Origin: Streptomyces eurythermus
GTDB lineage: Bacteria; Actinomycetota; Actinomycetes; Streptomycetales; Streptomycetaceae
Assembly: GCF_014649115.1 (NCBI RefSeq)
Contig: NZ_BMSK01000009.1
Location: 124,001-188,000, forward strand
DNA: 64,000 nucleotides
Direction of reading: 5' to 3'
The position numbers and the translations under genes were made by a program. Below, in pieces: positions 40,552-49,381 of the stretch. Under the pieces are notes generated by a model that was not told where the DNA came from, ran no database searches, and saw nothing but the letters and a program-made list of their open reading frames with translations. Position 1 is the first letter of the stretch. Each line of letters opens with the position of its first letter.

Positions 40552-41304
40552 ATGAGTTTCAAGCCGACCGCCCCGTACCACTGCGCCCAGGAAGCCCTGC
40601 GGGTGCTGGAGACCGTCTCCGGCCACCCGGCCGGCATCACCGCCGCCGAGCTGGCCCGCCGCACCGGCCTGGGCCCCGGGCGGCTCACCGGCCTGCTGCG
40701 GATGCTGCGCCGCGAGGGCTACGTCCAGGAGATCGCCGACAGCGCGTACGTCACCGGCGAGACCCTGCGCCGGCTCGGCTCGGCGCACGACCGGGAGCGG
40801 GCCCTGCGCGACAAGCTCCAGCAGAACCTGGACCGGCTGCGCGACGCGGTCGGCGCCGCCGTCTACCTCAGCCGGTACGTGGACGGCGAGGTCCGCGTCA
40901 CCCAGTACGCCGCCGGGCCGGCCACCCCGGCGGTCAACGAGTGGGTGGACTTCCGCTGCTCCGCCCACGCCACGGCCGTCGGCAAGAGCCTGCTGACCCA
41001 GCTGGACGCCAACGCCCGCCGGGACCACCTGGCCCGGCACAGGATGGCCCGGCTCACCTCGCGCACGATCACCAGCGACAAGCTGCTGCTGTCCCGGCTG
41101 GAGGCCCAGCCGCCGTCGGCGCCGGTGCTCGACCTCCAGGAGTACGCGGTCGGCACGGTCTGCGCCGCCGTACCGGTCACCGCGGGCTCCACGGTCGGCT
41201 GCCTCGCCCTGTCGCTGCCGGTGCGCGACGCCCACCGGCTGAAGCGGGCCGCGGAGACCCTGAACCGCAAGGCGGCACCGGTCCTGCTCTCGCTGGCGAT
41301 CTAG
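40552..41304 (+). CDS. IclR-family transcriptional regulator
   Basis: 250 aa: N-terminal winged HTH (ALRVLETVSGHPAGITAAELARRTGLGPGRLTGLLRMLRREG) and C-terminal ligand-binding domain (HATAVGKSLLTQL, VGTVCAAVPVTAG, CLALSLPV). ATG 40552 follows GAGGGGG. As the next gene after the four-gene importer it probably controls it and the linked catabolic genes in response to a small acid or amine. Confidence 0.9.
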   Translation: MSFKPTAPYHCAQEALRVLETVSGHPAGITAAELARRTGLGPGRLTGLLRMLRREGYVQEIADSAYVTGETLRRLGSAHDRERALRDKLQQNLDRLRDAVGAAVYLSRYVDGEVRVTQYAAGPATPAVNEWVDFRCSAHATAVGKSLLTQLDANARRDHLARHRMARLTSRTITSDKLLLSRLEAQPPSAPVLDLQEYAVGTVCAAVPVTAGSTVGCLALSLPVRDAHRLKRAAETLNRKAAPVLLSLAI

Positions 41305-41342
41305 GGTCGCCGGGGTGGTCACGAGCACCCCTTCGGACCAGG

Positions 41343-41348
41343 TAGTAT
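41343..41348 (+). promoter_or_regulatory. -10 box of tRNA-Lys copy 2
   Basis: TAGTAT followed by TTTCTTCGTC, 52 nt before the tRNA. Copy 3 has the related TAGAGT plus TTTCTCCGTC at 44673-44678. Confidence 0.45.
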
Positions 41349-41400
41349 TTTCTTCGTCGCCGGCCGCGGGAAGGAAAAACCCGAGGCAGGCGGGAGTCAT

Positions 41401-41474
41401 GCGCCGCTAGCTCAGTTGGTTAGAGCAGCTGACTCTTAATCAGCGGGTCCGGGGTTCGAGTCCCTGGCGGCGCA
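41401..41474 (+). tRNA. tRNA-Lys (CTT anticodon), copy 2
   Basis: 74-nt cloverleaf identical to the other two copies; anticodon loop CTCTTAA, acceptor GCGCCGC/GCGGCGC plus A. Followed by the hairpin at 41481-41510. Confidence 0.97.
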
Positions 41475-41480
41475 CCTGGG

Positions 41481-41510
41481 AAAGGCCCCTCGCCTCGGCG
41501 GGGGGCCTTT
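41481..41510. terminator. Terminator between tRNA-Lys copy 2 and the convergent LPMO gene
   Basis: AAAGGCCCC / GGGGCCTTT stem with a 12-nt loop; the A-run start and T-run end make it work in both directions. Confidence 0.8.
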
Positions 41511-41520
41511 CGGTATGCGC

Positions 41521-42126
41521 TCAGAAGGTGACGTCCGAGCAGGCGTAGAACGCGTTGCCCGTGTCGGCGATCGTCCACACCGAGACGATGACGTGGTGCC
41601 CGCTCAGGCCGGACGGCAGGGTGCCGCTGTGGCTGAGCGTGGACGGCGGCTGCTGGCCGCCGTAGGGCACCGTCAGGAACGGCGTGAGGTTGAGGTCGGA
41701 GCGGGCGAGGTTGTGGGTCTGGTTCCAGCCCGGCTTGGTGATGTAGTACTTGAAGTCCGTCGTGGCGTGCCTGGCGGTGAACTGCCAGCGGAAGCCGTAC
41801 GACTGGCCGCCCGTCACCTTCGTGGTCGGCCAGGCCGCGCCGGACGGCGTCTTCGGCGCGCTGAGCTGGGCGAACTGCCCCAGCCCGGCGTTGCAGATCT
41901 GGCCGTCGGCGGGTCCGCCGGCCGGGAAGCCCTTGGGGCCCTCGACACTCTGCGGCTCCCACTGGATCTGGCCGCAGTTGGTCACGGTGCCGTTCTGACA
42001 GAGCTTCTGCCTGCTGATGGGGAGATCGGTGTAGCCATGGCCGCTGGCACCGCCGGTGGAGAGCGCGAACGCTCCGGCGGTCACCGCGCCCAGTACGACC
42101 GCGGACAACTTGGTCTTGGTGCGCAT
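41521..42126 (-). CDS. Secreted AA10 lytic polysaccharide monooxygenase (chitin-binding protein)
   Basis: 201-aa copper enzyme or chitin-binding protein. Signal peptide of 29 residues ends ALSTGGASG, exposing His30 as the mature N-terminus (HGYTDLPISRQ); the second copper-brace histidine is His120 in FTARHATTDF. Four cysteines are spaced for two disulfides. Single-domain AA10 without a carbohydrate module, the usual small Streptomyces CHB type; oxidative chain cleavage of chitin is most likely. ATG 42126. It works naturally with the GH18 chitinase encoded at 15415. Confidence 0.95.
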   Translation of the reverse strand: MRTKTKLSAVVLGAVTAGAFALSTGGASGHGYTDLPISRQKLCQNGTVTNCGQIQWEPQSVEGPKGFPAGGPADGQICNAGLGQFAQLSAPKTPSGAAWPTTKVTGGQSYGFRWQFTARHATTDFKYYITKPGWNQTHNLARSDLNLTPFLTVPYGGQQPPSTLSHSGTLPSGLSGHHVIVSVWTIADTGNAFYACSDVTF

Positions 42127-42257
42127 GCTGCCGCTCCTGGGGAACGTGGGGTGTTCTGGGAGTTCGGTGCGCCGTGCAGGTAGGTCTAGACCAAGTCTCA
42201 GATTATTGCCGTTAGTTGAACGTGTCCATACCAATCGCGCAGAGGTTCGTCGCGCCG

Positions 42258-43391
42258 CTACACCGGCTCCCCGCGCCCCGAGCAGAACGCCACCGTCAGG
42301 TCCCGGACCAGCACCTTGCGGTCGTAGTCGTCCAGTTCGACCAGACCGCGCGTGGTCAGCCGGGTCACCGTGTCCTCCACCGAGTCCACCACCGAGCCGA
42401 GCAGGCTCGCCCGCTGCCGGGCGTCCAGCGCGGCGATCCGGCGCCGGTGCACCGCGGCGGCCACCTCGGGGGCGTACTCCACCCGGACCGGCTGCACCGA
42501 GAACACCTCCACCCCCACCGGCGCGGTCTCCTCGGCCACCAGCCGGGTCAGCGCGTCCCCGGCCGCCGTCGTCCCGCCCCGCGCGCCGCCCGCCGGCTCC
42601 ACCGGCACCCTCGCCAGCGCCGCCTCCACACACGCGCGCAGATACGTCTCGTGGTCGTCGACGCCAAGCAGGGCCCGCGCGGTGTCCCGCACCCGCCACA
42701 CCACCAGCACCACCACCCGCAGCGCCATCCCGTCCGGGTCCACCGCCGGCATCGCCTCGCTGCGCCAGTGCCGCAGCCGCACATCCACCCGGCGGCGCGG
42801 CACCAGCGGATTCACCCACAGCAGCCCGGTGCGCCGGACCGTCCCCCGGTACCGCCCGAACAGCCCCAGCACCCAGGCCCGCCCGGCCCGCCCCCGGGTC
42901 AGCCCGCCGAACCCGGCCGCGCCCAGCAGCCCGGACCCGGCGTAAGCGGCCCAGTGGGCCAGGCCGAGTCCGGAACCGGTGCCCGCCGGCAGCCCCAGCG
43001 CCCGGCCCGCCGGCGGCAGCAGCCCCGCCCACCAGGTGGTGACCAGCGCGCCGGTGAGCCCGCAGGCCCCCGCGAACAGCCCGGCCGCCCCGGGCAGCAC
43101 CCGCGCCGGGCGCTCCGCGAGCTCCGGGTCGGTCTCCGGCAGCGGCCGGCGGCGCACCGGCACCGGGCGGCCGGGCCGGGGCCGCTCACCGGTGCCCTGC
43201 CGGCGGCCCACCAGCGCCGGTGCGAGCGGCACCCGCACCGGGTCGGGACCGTCGCGGAAGAGCAGGTGGACGGGGATCTCGGTGGTCGCCTCGTTCTGGA
43301 TCAGCCGGGGCGGCCGGACACCGGCACCGGGGGCGGCACCGTCCGACTGCCCCTCGGACTCGGGCGGGGTGTGGGATGTGGTCGTACTCAT
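42258..43391 (-). CDS. SPFH/band 7-domain membrane protein
   Basis: 377 aa. A disordered N-terminal region (about 1-95) precedes two membrane segments (around GLFAGACGLTGALVTTWWAGLL and GLGLAHWAAYAGSGLLGAAG), then an SPFH domain (about 170-370): LLWVNPLVPRRRVDVRLRHW, DPDGMALRVVVLVVWRVRDTARALL, and a C-terminal VEVFSVQPVRVEY...AALDARQRASLL helix typical of flotillin/stomatin proteins. Likely a scaffold in membrane microdomains. Two genes upstream on the same strand is the NlpC/P60 gene; no operon is certain. Confidence 0.82.
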   Translation of the reverse strand: MSTTTSHTPPESEGQSDGAAPGAGVRPPRLIQNEATTEIPVHLLFRDGPDPVRVPLAPALVGRRQGTGERPRPGRPVPVRRRPLPETDPELAERPARVLPGAAGLFAGACGLTGALVTTWWAGLLPPAGRALGLPAGTGSGLGLAHWAAYAGSGLLGAAGFGGLTRGRAGRAWVLGLFGRYRGTVRRTGLLWVNPLVPRRRVDVRLRHWRSEAMPAVDPDGMALRVVVLVVWRVRDTARALLGVDDHETYLRACVEAALARVPVEPAGGARGGTTAAGDALTRLVAEETAPVGVEVFSVQPVRVEYAPEVAAAVHRRRIAALDARQRASLLGSVVDSVEDTVTRLTTRGLVELDDYDRKVLVRDLTVAFCSGRGEPV

Positions 43392-43505
43392 GCGTGCTCC
43401 AGCCTCCGCGCCAGACGCGTCATGAACAGGGGGGTGGACGAGAGAACGTGCCCGGTCCGGGAACGGGAAGGCGGTCCGGGAAGGGGCGGGGAAGAAAAAA
43501 GGGGC

Positions 43506-44507
43506 CTAGGCGAACAGGCGGCGCCAGGTCTCCGGCCCCGGATGACCGTCCGCGGCGCCGCCCCGCCAGCCCTGGGACCGCTGGAACGCCTCGACGGCCC
43601 TGCGGTCCGCCTCGCCCCAGCGCGGGCCGGGGTCGTCGGCGTAGAACCGGCCGTACCCCTTGTGCGCCAGCCGGGCGCGGAGCCGGGCGACGTGGTCGTT
43701 GGCCGCGCCGGGCCGGAAGAAGGCCGCGCCCGGATAGGGCACCGCCGTCCTCGCGCCGCCGGCCGCCCGGGCGCCGGCCGCGCCCTGCGGCAGGCCCTTG
43801 TAGCGGTAGGGGACGTACTTGTCGGAGTTGCTCCAGTAGGCGTAGGGGGTGGTCTGGCGGCGGGCGTGCGGGGGTGTCTGCTCGTAGGCCGTGTACGAGG
43901 TGTGCTTGTCGTCCGTCCAGCCGCCGAAGATCACTACGTGGGAGCCCTTCTCGGGGTTGTCGGGGTTGTGGAACAGCAGGATGTCCCCCTGTTCCAGCTC
44001 CGCCTTGGTGATCTTCACGCCGAACTCGCCGAGGCTGCCGGTCCACTCGTTGTTCGGCAGGCCCCAGGCCATGGAGACATAGCCCGAGCAGTCCTGCCGG
44101 TAGCCGTCGGACCAGAAGGCCGTCATGCTGTACGGCACCTTGGCGTCCACCCAGGTCTTGGCGCGCTTGATGATGTCGGCGCGGGTGGTGGCCGGGATCG
44201 GTTCGGCGGGGGTCTTCTCGGGGCCGCCCGGTCTGCCGTACAGCGGGGCCCAGGGGCCCTGCGGGGTGGCGAACTCCTCGTCGCCGGGCAGCGCCGCGCG
44301 GTGCGGGGCCTGGCCGGGGGCGGCGATGGCGACGGCCGGGGGCAGCGCGCCGAGGGCGGCGGAGGCGGCGGTCACGACCACGGCGGCGCGGGCCGCCGGG
44401 CGGGCGAGGCCGGGGTACGGGCGGGGGGAGCTGTGCCGGGAGAGACGGCAACCGGGGCAGAGGCAGTCGCTCGCGGGGTCGACTTCCTCGAACATCGGAG
44501 CGGTCAT
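43506..44507 (-). CDS. NlpC/P60 cell-wall hydrolase with C-terminal peptidoglycan-binding domain
   Basis: 333 aa. The N-terminus has a CLCPGC cysteine motif before a hydrophobic segment (AAVVVTAASAALGALPPAVAIAA), so export is likely with an unusually long n-region. The hydrolase domain (about 110-235) has catalytic Cys in QDCSGYVSMAW and His in GSHVVIFGGW; the last about 70 residues form a PG_binding_1-like domain (RLRARLAHKGYGRFYADD...WGEADRRAVEAFQRSQGW). Predicted to cut peptide crosslinks in the wall. Upstream DNA (44508-44693) shows no ydaO-type riboswitch that I can recognise. Confidence 0.87.
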   Translation of the reverse strand: MTAPMFEEVDPASDCLCPGCRLSRHSSPRPYPGLARPAARAAVVVTAASAALGALPPAVAIAAPGQAPHRAALPGDEEFATPQGPWAPLYGRPGGPEKTPAEPIPATTRADIIKRAKTWVDAKVPYSMTAFWSDGYRQDCSGYVSMAWGLPNNEWTGSLGEFGVKITKAELEQGDILLFHNPDNPEKGSHVVIFGGWTDDKHTSYTAYEQTPPHARRQTTPYAYWSNSDKYVPYRYKGLPQGAAGARAAGGARTAVPYPGAAFFRPGAANDHVARLRARLAHKGYGRFYADDPGPRWGEADRRAVEAFQRSQGWRGGAADGHPGPETWRRLFA

Positions 44508-44672
44508 GCGATCTGCCTCACATTCTGGGAGATGTGTCCGCGAGTGCGCACGTTGATCAGTTTCCCAACCGCCTTGAAAACGCGCATTCTGACGGTCCGA
44601 ATGATGTACGCGGGGCCCCCACCCGGGGTACGGGCCACCGAAAAACGGTCCGGAGCACTCTCAAACCTCCGG

Positions 44673-44678
44673 TAGAGT
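44673..44678 (+). promoter_or_regulatory. -10 box of tRNA-Lys copy 3
   Basis: TAGAGT followed by TTTCTCCGTC, 15 nt upstream of the tRNA start; resembles the copy 2 promoter element. Confidence 0.45.
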
Positions 44679-44693
44679 TTTCTCCGTCAGCAG

Positions 44694-44767
44694 GCGCCGC
44701 TAGCTCAGTTGGTTAGAGCAGCTGACTCTTAATCAGCGGGTCCGGGGTTCGAGTCCCTGGCGGCGCA
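44694..44767 (+). tRNA. tRNA-Lys (CTT anticodon), copy 3
   Basis: 74-nt cloverleaf identical to copies 1 and 2. Together with copy 2 it flanks, in direct orientation, a 3.2-kb segment holding the LPMO, SPFH and NlpC genes. Confidence 0.97.
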
Positions 44768-44774
44768 CCGACGG

Positions 44775-44804
44775 AAAAGCCCCCCGCCTCGGCGGGGGGC
44801 TTTT
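44775..44804 (+). terminator. Terminator after tRNA-Lys copy 3
   Basis: AAAAGCCCCCC / GGGGGGCTTTT stem around a GCCTCGGC loop, ending in TTTTC; strong rho-independent terminator. Confidence 0.88.
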
Positions 44805-44843
44805 CGTCTGCCCGGGGTGCGGACGGGCGGTTACGCTCTGGCC

Positions 44844-45533
44844 ATGGCAGCCCGGGACCTTCAGGAGCGGATCAAGAAGCTGATCGTGGACCGGCGGCTG
44901 CCCTCGGGTGCCCCGCTGCCCACCGAGCCGGAGCTGATGCGGCTGCTCGGGGCGAGCCGGAACTCGGTGCGGGAGGCCCTGAAGGCGCTCCAGGCGATGG
45001 GCATCGTGGAGATCCGGCACGGCTTCGGGACGTACGTCGGCTCCATGTCGTTCGCGCCGATGATCGAGGGGCTGGCCTTCCGGACCGTGGCCGGCCACTA
45101 CCGGGGCGAGGACTCGCTGCTCCAGCTGCTGGAGCTGCGCGAGGCCGTGGAGACGGGGCTGGTGTCCCGGCTGGCCGGACGGCTGGAGGAGGCGGACCTG
45201 GCCGAGCTGGACGCGCTGGTGGACCGGATGGAACGGCAGGCCGCCGAGGGCACCGGGCTCGCCGAGACCGACCGCGCCTTTCACGCCACGCTGTACCGGG
45301 GCCTGGACAACGTGCTGCTCGGCGAGGTGCTGGAGGCGTTCTGGGACGCCTTCCACCGGGTGCGGCGCGATCTGGCGGCGGCACCGCAGGACCCCCGGGT
45401 CACCTGCCGCCAGCACCGGGAGATCGTGGACGCGGTGCGCTCCGGGGACTCGCTGCGGGCCGAGCGCGCCATAAGGGACCACTTCGGCAACCTGCGCACC
45501 CGCCTGTCCCAGGCGCCGACGGCCACCCCCTGA
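44844..45533 (+). CDS. FadR-subfamily GntR transcriptional regulator
   Basis: 229 aa. GntR winged HTH (about 1-70: LIVDRRLPSGAPLPTEPELMRLLGASRNSVREALKALQAMG) and helical FCD effector domain with the metal-binding Asp/His pattern (DRAFHATLYRGL, CRQHREIVDAV). ATG 44844 lacks a ribosome site, but TACGCT lies 6 nt before it, so the message may be leaderless. Converges with the sortase gene, 4 nt apart. Target unknown; relatives respond to small organic acids. Confidence 0.9.
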   Translation: MAARDLQERIKKLIVDRRLPSGAPLPTEPELMRLLGASRNSVREALKALQAMGIVEIRHGFGTYVGSMSFAPMIEGLAFRTVAGHYRGEDSLLQLLELREAVETGLVSRLAGRLEEADLAELDALVDRMERQAAEGTGLAETDRAFHATLYRGLDNVLLGEVLEAFWDAFHRVRRDLAAAPQDPRVTCRQHREIVDAVRSGDSLRAERAIRDHFGNLRTRLSQAPTATP

Positions 45534-45537
45534 CCGC

Positions 45538-46209
45538 TCATCCCGACACGCCCGTCAGGTACGAGGAGACGACCACGTTCGCGGTGTAGCTGCCGTCGGC
45601 CCGGTCGAAGGAACCCCCGCAGGTGATCAGGCGCAGCTCGGCGCGGCCGGGCCGGCGCGGGCCGTACGCCTGGTGGGCGTCGAAGCCGTCGCGGGGCAGG
45701 ACCCGGATGTCGTCCACGGTGAACTCGGCGACCTTGCCGTCCGCGCGGACCACCCGCACGGTGTGGCCCGGCTTGAGGCTGCTGAGCCGGTAGAAGACGG
45801 CCGGCCGGGTCGTGGTGTCGACGTGGCCCACCAGCAGGGCCGCCCCGGCCGCGCCGGGCTTCGGGCCGGCGCCGTACCAGCCGACCACACCCGGCTGGTC
45901 GTAGGGCGGCGGGTCGATCGCGCCCCGGGCGTCCAGCCCGCGGGTCACCACCGGGGCCGTCACGCCCAGCGCGGGGATGTCGACGCGCTGGGGCACCGCG
46001 TCGGGCAGCGGCCGGGCCGCGCCGGGCAGCCGGGCGGGGTCGCCGGCGCGGCCCGCGGCGAACACGTCGCCCGTGGCGGCGCCGTCCGCGCCGCGCGTCA
46101 CATCGGTCACCCCGCGTCCCCACAGCCACAGTCCGCACAGCAGCAGTGCCCAGGTCAGGGCGGTGACCAGCCGCCCGGTACCACCGCCGTGCCCCTGCTC
46201 ACCGGACAC
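45538..46209 (-). CDS. Class F sortase
   Basis: 223-aa transpeptidase: N-terminal membrane anchor (VTALTWALLLCGLWLWGRGV), then the sortase barrel with catalytic His in LLVGHVDTTTRP, Cys in LITCGGSFD and the closing strand SYTANVVVSSYL. The class F pattern (VDIPALGVTAPV start) is common in actinobacteria. The gene follows a surface-protein gene (46216) by 6 nt, so they are one transcript and probably enzyme and substrate. Confidence 0.9.
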   Translation of the reverse strand: MSGEQGHGGGTGRLVTALTWALLLCGLWLWGRGVTDVTRGADGAATGDVFAAGRAGDPARLPGAARPLPDAVPQRVDIPALGVTAPVVTRGLDARGAIDPPPYDQPGVVGWYGAGPKPGAAGAALLVGHVDTTTRPAVFYRLSSLKPGHTVRVVRADGKVAEFTVDDIRVLPRDGFDAHQAYGPRRPGRAELRLITCGGSFDRADGSYTANVVVSSYLTGVSG

Positions 46210-46215
46210 GGGCGG

Positions 46216-46782
46216 TCAGCGGCCGGAGCGGGTGGAGCGGGTGCGGCGGGCGCGCAGTCCGACGGCGAGCGCGGCGAGGCCGGCCAGCGCCAGGCCGGTC
46301 ACCGCCTGGCCGGTGTCGGGGCCGGAGCCGCTGGTGGCGACGGTGGCGAAGTGCGCGGTGCCGCCGCCGCCCGCCGGGACCGGGGCGATCGGGGAGGCGG
46401 CGGCGGTGGCCGGGGCGATGGGCGCGGCGGGGCGGGCGCCGTCCGGCCCGCCGACCGTGAGGCTGCCGGTGATCACCCGGTCGCCGCAGACGGCCTTCAC
46501 GGTGTAGGCGCCCGGCTCCAGGTCGGAGCGGACCCGGGTCTCGCCGGTCAGGGCGCCCCCGCCGCCGGTCAGGCGGGCGTCGGAGACGAAGGCGGCCGAG
46601 GCGGCGCTGCCCTGCCCGCCCGCGCAGCCCTCGGTGCGCACGGTGAGATCGGCGCCGGGCGCCGGGGAGGCGGGGGTCACGGCGACCGAGCCGCCGCCGT
46701 CCGCCGCGTGCGCCGCGGGGACGGCCGCGGCGAGCGCGGCGGCGAGGATTGCGGTACGGACAGTGAGGCGTAGTGAGCCCAT
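46216..46782 (-). CDS. Secreted protein with C-terminal anchor, likely sortase partner
   Basis: 188 aa. Signal peptide ends near AAHAADGG (about residue 27). A small beta-rich domain (about 30-112, GSVAVTPASPAPGADLTVRTEGC...YTVKAVCGDRVITGSLTVGG) with a Cys pair is followed by an Ala/Pro linker and then a sorting-like tail: GPDTG, a hydrophobic stretch (AVTGLALAGLAALAVGL) and RARR. GPDTG is not a standard LPxTG, so covalent anchoring is inferred from its gene partner, the class F sortase. Confidence 0.78.
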   Translation of the reverse strand: MGSLRLTVRTAILAAALAAAVPAAHAADGGGSVAVTPASPAPGADLTVRTEGCAGGQGSAASAAFVSDARLTGGGGALTGETRVRSDLEPGAYTVKAVCGDRVITGSLTVGGPDGARPAAPIAPATAAASPIAPVPAGGGGTAHFATVATSGSGPDTGQAVTGLALAGLAALAVGLRARRTRSTRSGR

Positions 46783-46818
46783 CGTGAACCTCCAGTTATC
46801 TGGAGGCTCCCCCGCACC

Positions 46819-46847
46819 GGGCGCCTCCGCATCCTCGGGAGGCGCCC
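46819..46847 (-). terminator. Probable terminator after the HAD-IIA gene
   Basis: GGGCGCCTCC / GGAGGCGCCC, perfect 10-bp arms with a 9-nt loop, 74 nt downstream of the HAD stop on the minus strand. No U tract. Confidence 0.6.
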
Positions 46848-46920
46848 TGCTGCTCCGAACGGGTGAGACGGGGTTTCGGCCGGGTGGAACCCGCTGCCGG
46901 AACCGCCCGGGCCGCGCCGC

Positions 46921-47700
46921 TCAGACCAGGTCGACCAGGTCCGCGATGGAGTCGACGACCTGGGACGGGCGGAACGGGTAGCGGTCGATGTCGGCGGGCT
47001 GGGTGACGCCGGTCATCACCAGGAAGGTGCGCATCCCGGCCTCCAGGCCCGCGAGCACGTCGGTGTCCATCCGGTCCCCGATCATCGCCGAGGTCTCGGA
47101 GTGCGCGCCGACCGCGTTCAGCCCGGCCCGCATCATCAGCGGGTTGGGCTTGCCGACGAAGTACGGCTTCTTGCCGGTGGCGGCGGTGATCAGCGCGGCG
47201 ACCGAGCCGGTGGCGGGCAGGTCGCCCTCGGTGGAGGGGCCGACGTTGTCGGGATTGGTGGCGATGAACCGGGCGCCGTTGTTGATCAGCCGGACGGCCT
47301 TGGTCAGCGCCTCGAAGGAGTAGGTGCGGGTCTCGCCGAGGATCACGAAGTCGGGCTCGTGGTCGGTGAGGATGTAGCCGATGTCGTGCAGGGCGGTGGT
47401 CAGGCCCGCCTCGCCGATGACGTAGGCGCTGCCGCCGGGCCGCTGGTCGTTCAGGAACTGGGCGGTGGCCAGCGCCGAGGTCCAGATGTTCTCCACCGGC
47501 ACGTCCAGGCCCATCCGGCGCAGCCGGGCGTGCAGATCGCGGGCGGTGTAGATGGAGTTGTTGGTGAGCACCAGGAAGGGCCGGCCGGACTCGCGCAGCT
47601 TCTTCAGGAAGGCGTCGGCCCCGGGAATGGGCACGCCCTCGTGGATCAGGACGCCGTCCATGTCGGTGAGCCACGACTCGATGGGCTTGCGGTCTGCCAT
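46921..47700 (-). CDS. HAD-IIA family phosphatase (NagD-like)
   Basis: 259 aa. HAD nucleophile motif WLTDMDGVL (Asp residues 2 apart), motif II VLTNNSIYTARDL, cap segment ATNPDNVGPS, Lys motif VGKPNPLMM and acidic motif MIGDRMDTDV. The type IIA cap and length match NagD/4-nitrophenylphosphatase enzymes that remove phosphate from nucleotides or sugar phosphates. ATG 47700 is chosen since upstream in-frame residues have no ribosome site. Confidence 0.92.
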   Translation of the reverse strand: MADRKPIESWLTDMDGVLIHEGVPIPGADAFLKKLRESGRPFLVLTNNSIYTARDLHARLRRMGLDVPVENIWTSALATAQFLNDQRPGGSAYVIGEAGLTTALHDIGYILTDHEPDFVILGETRTYSFEALTKAVRLINNGARFIATNPDNVGPSTEGDLPATGSVAALITAATGKKPYFVGKPNPLMMRAGLNAVGAHSETSAMIGDRMDTDVLAGLEAGMRTFLVMTGVTQPADIDRYPFRPSQVVDSIADLVDLV

Positions 47701-47778
47701 GTGCTGCGTCTCCTGGCCTGCGTGCGAACGGAAAACGGGGGGCGCCGGAACCACGGCGTACCGACGCCCCCAGCCTAG

Positions 47779-49266
<1,488 letters not shown>

Positions 49267-49381
49267 GGGTTCCTCCGGAGGAAGAGGGGCGGACGTGCGT
49301 ACGGGCATGGCGACGCCCCGGTGGTGCCAGGGGCGTGCGGTCCCGCGGTGCGGGGCTGTCTACGGCCGCGCGGCGGGGAAA

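Noticed and set aside
44508..44693. c-di-AMP (ydaO) riboswitch upstream of the NlpC/P60 gene
   Set aside because: Common for Streptomyces wall hydrolases, but the conserved sequence blocks are not present.
33906..44767. Integrated genomic island bounded by tRNA-Lys genes
   Set aside because: The tRNA copies are full-length, not partial att duplicates, and there is no integrase, transposase or plasmid gene between them.
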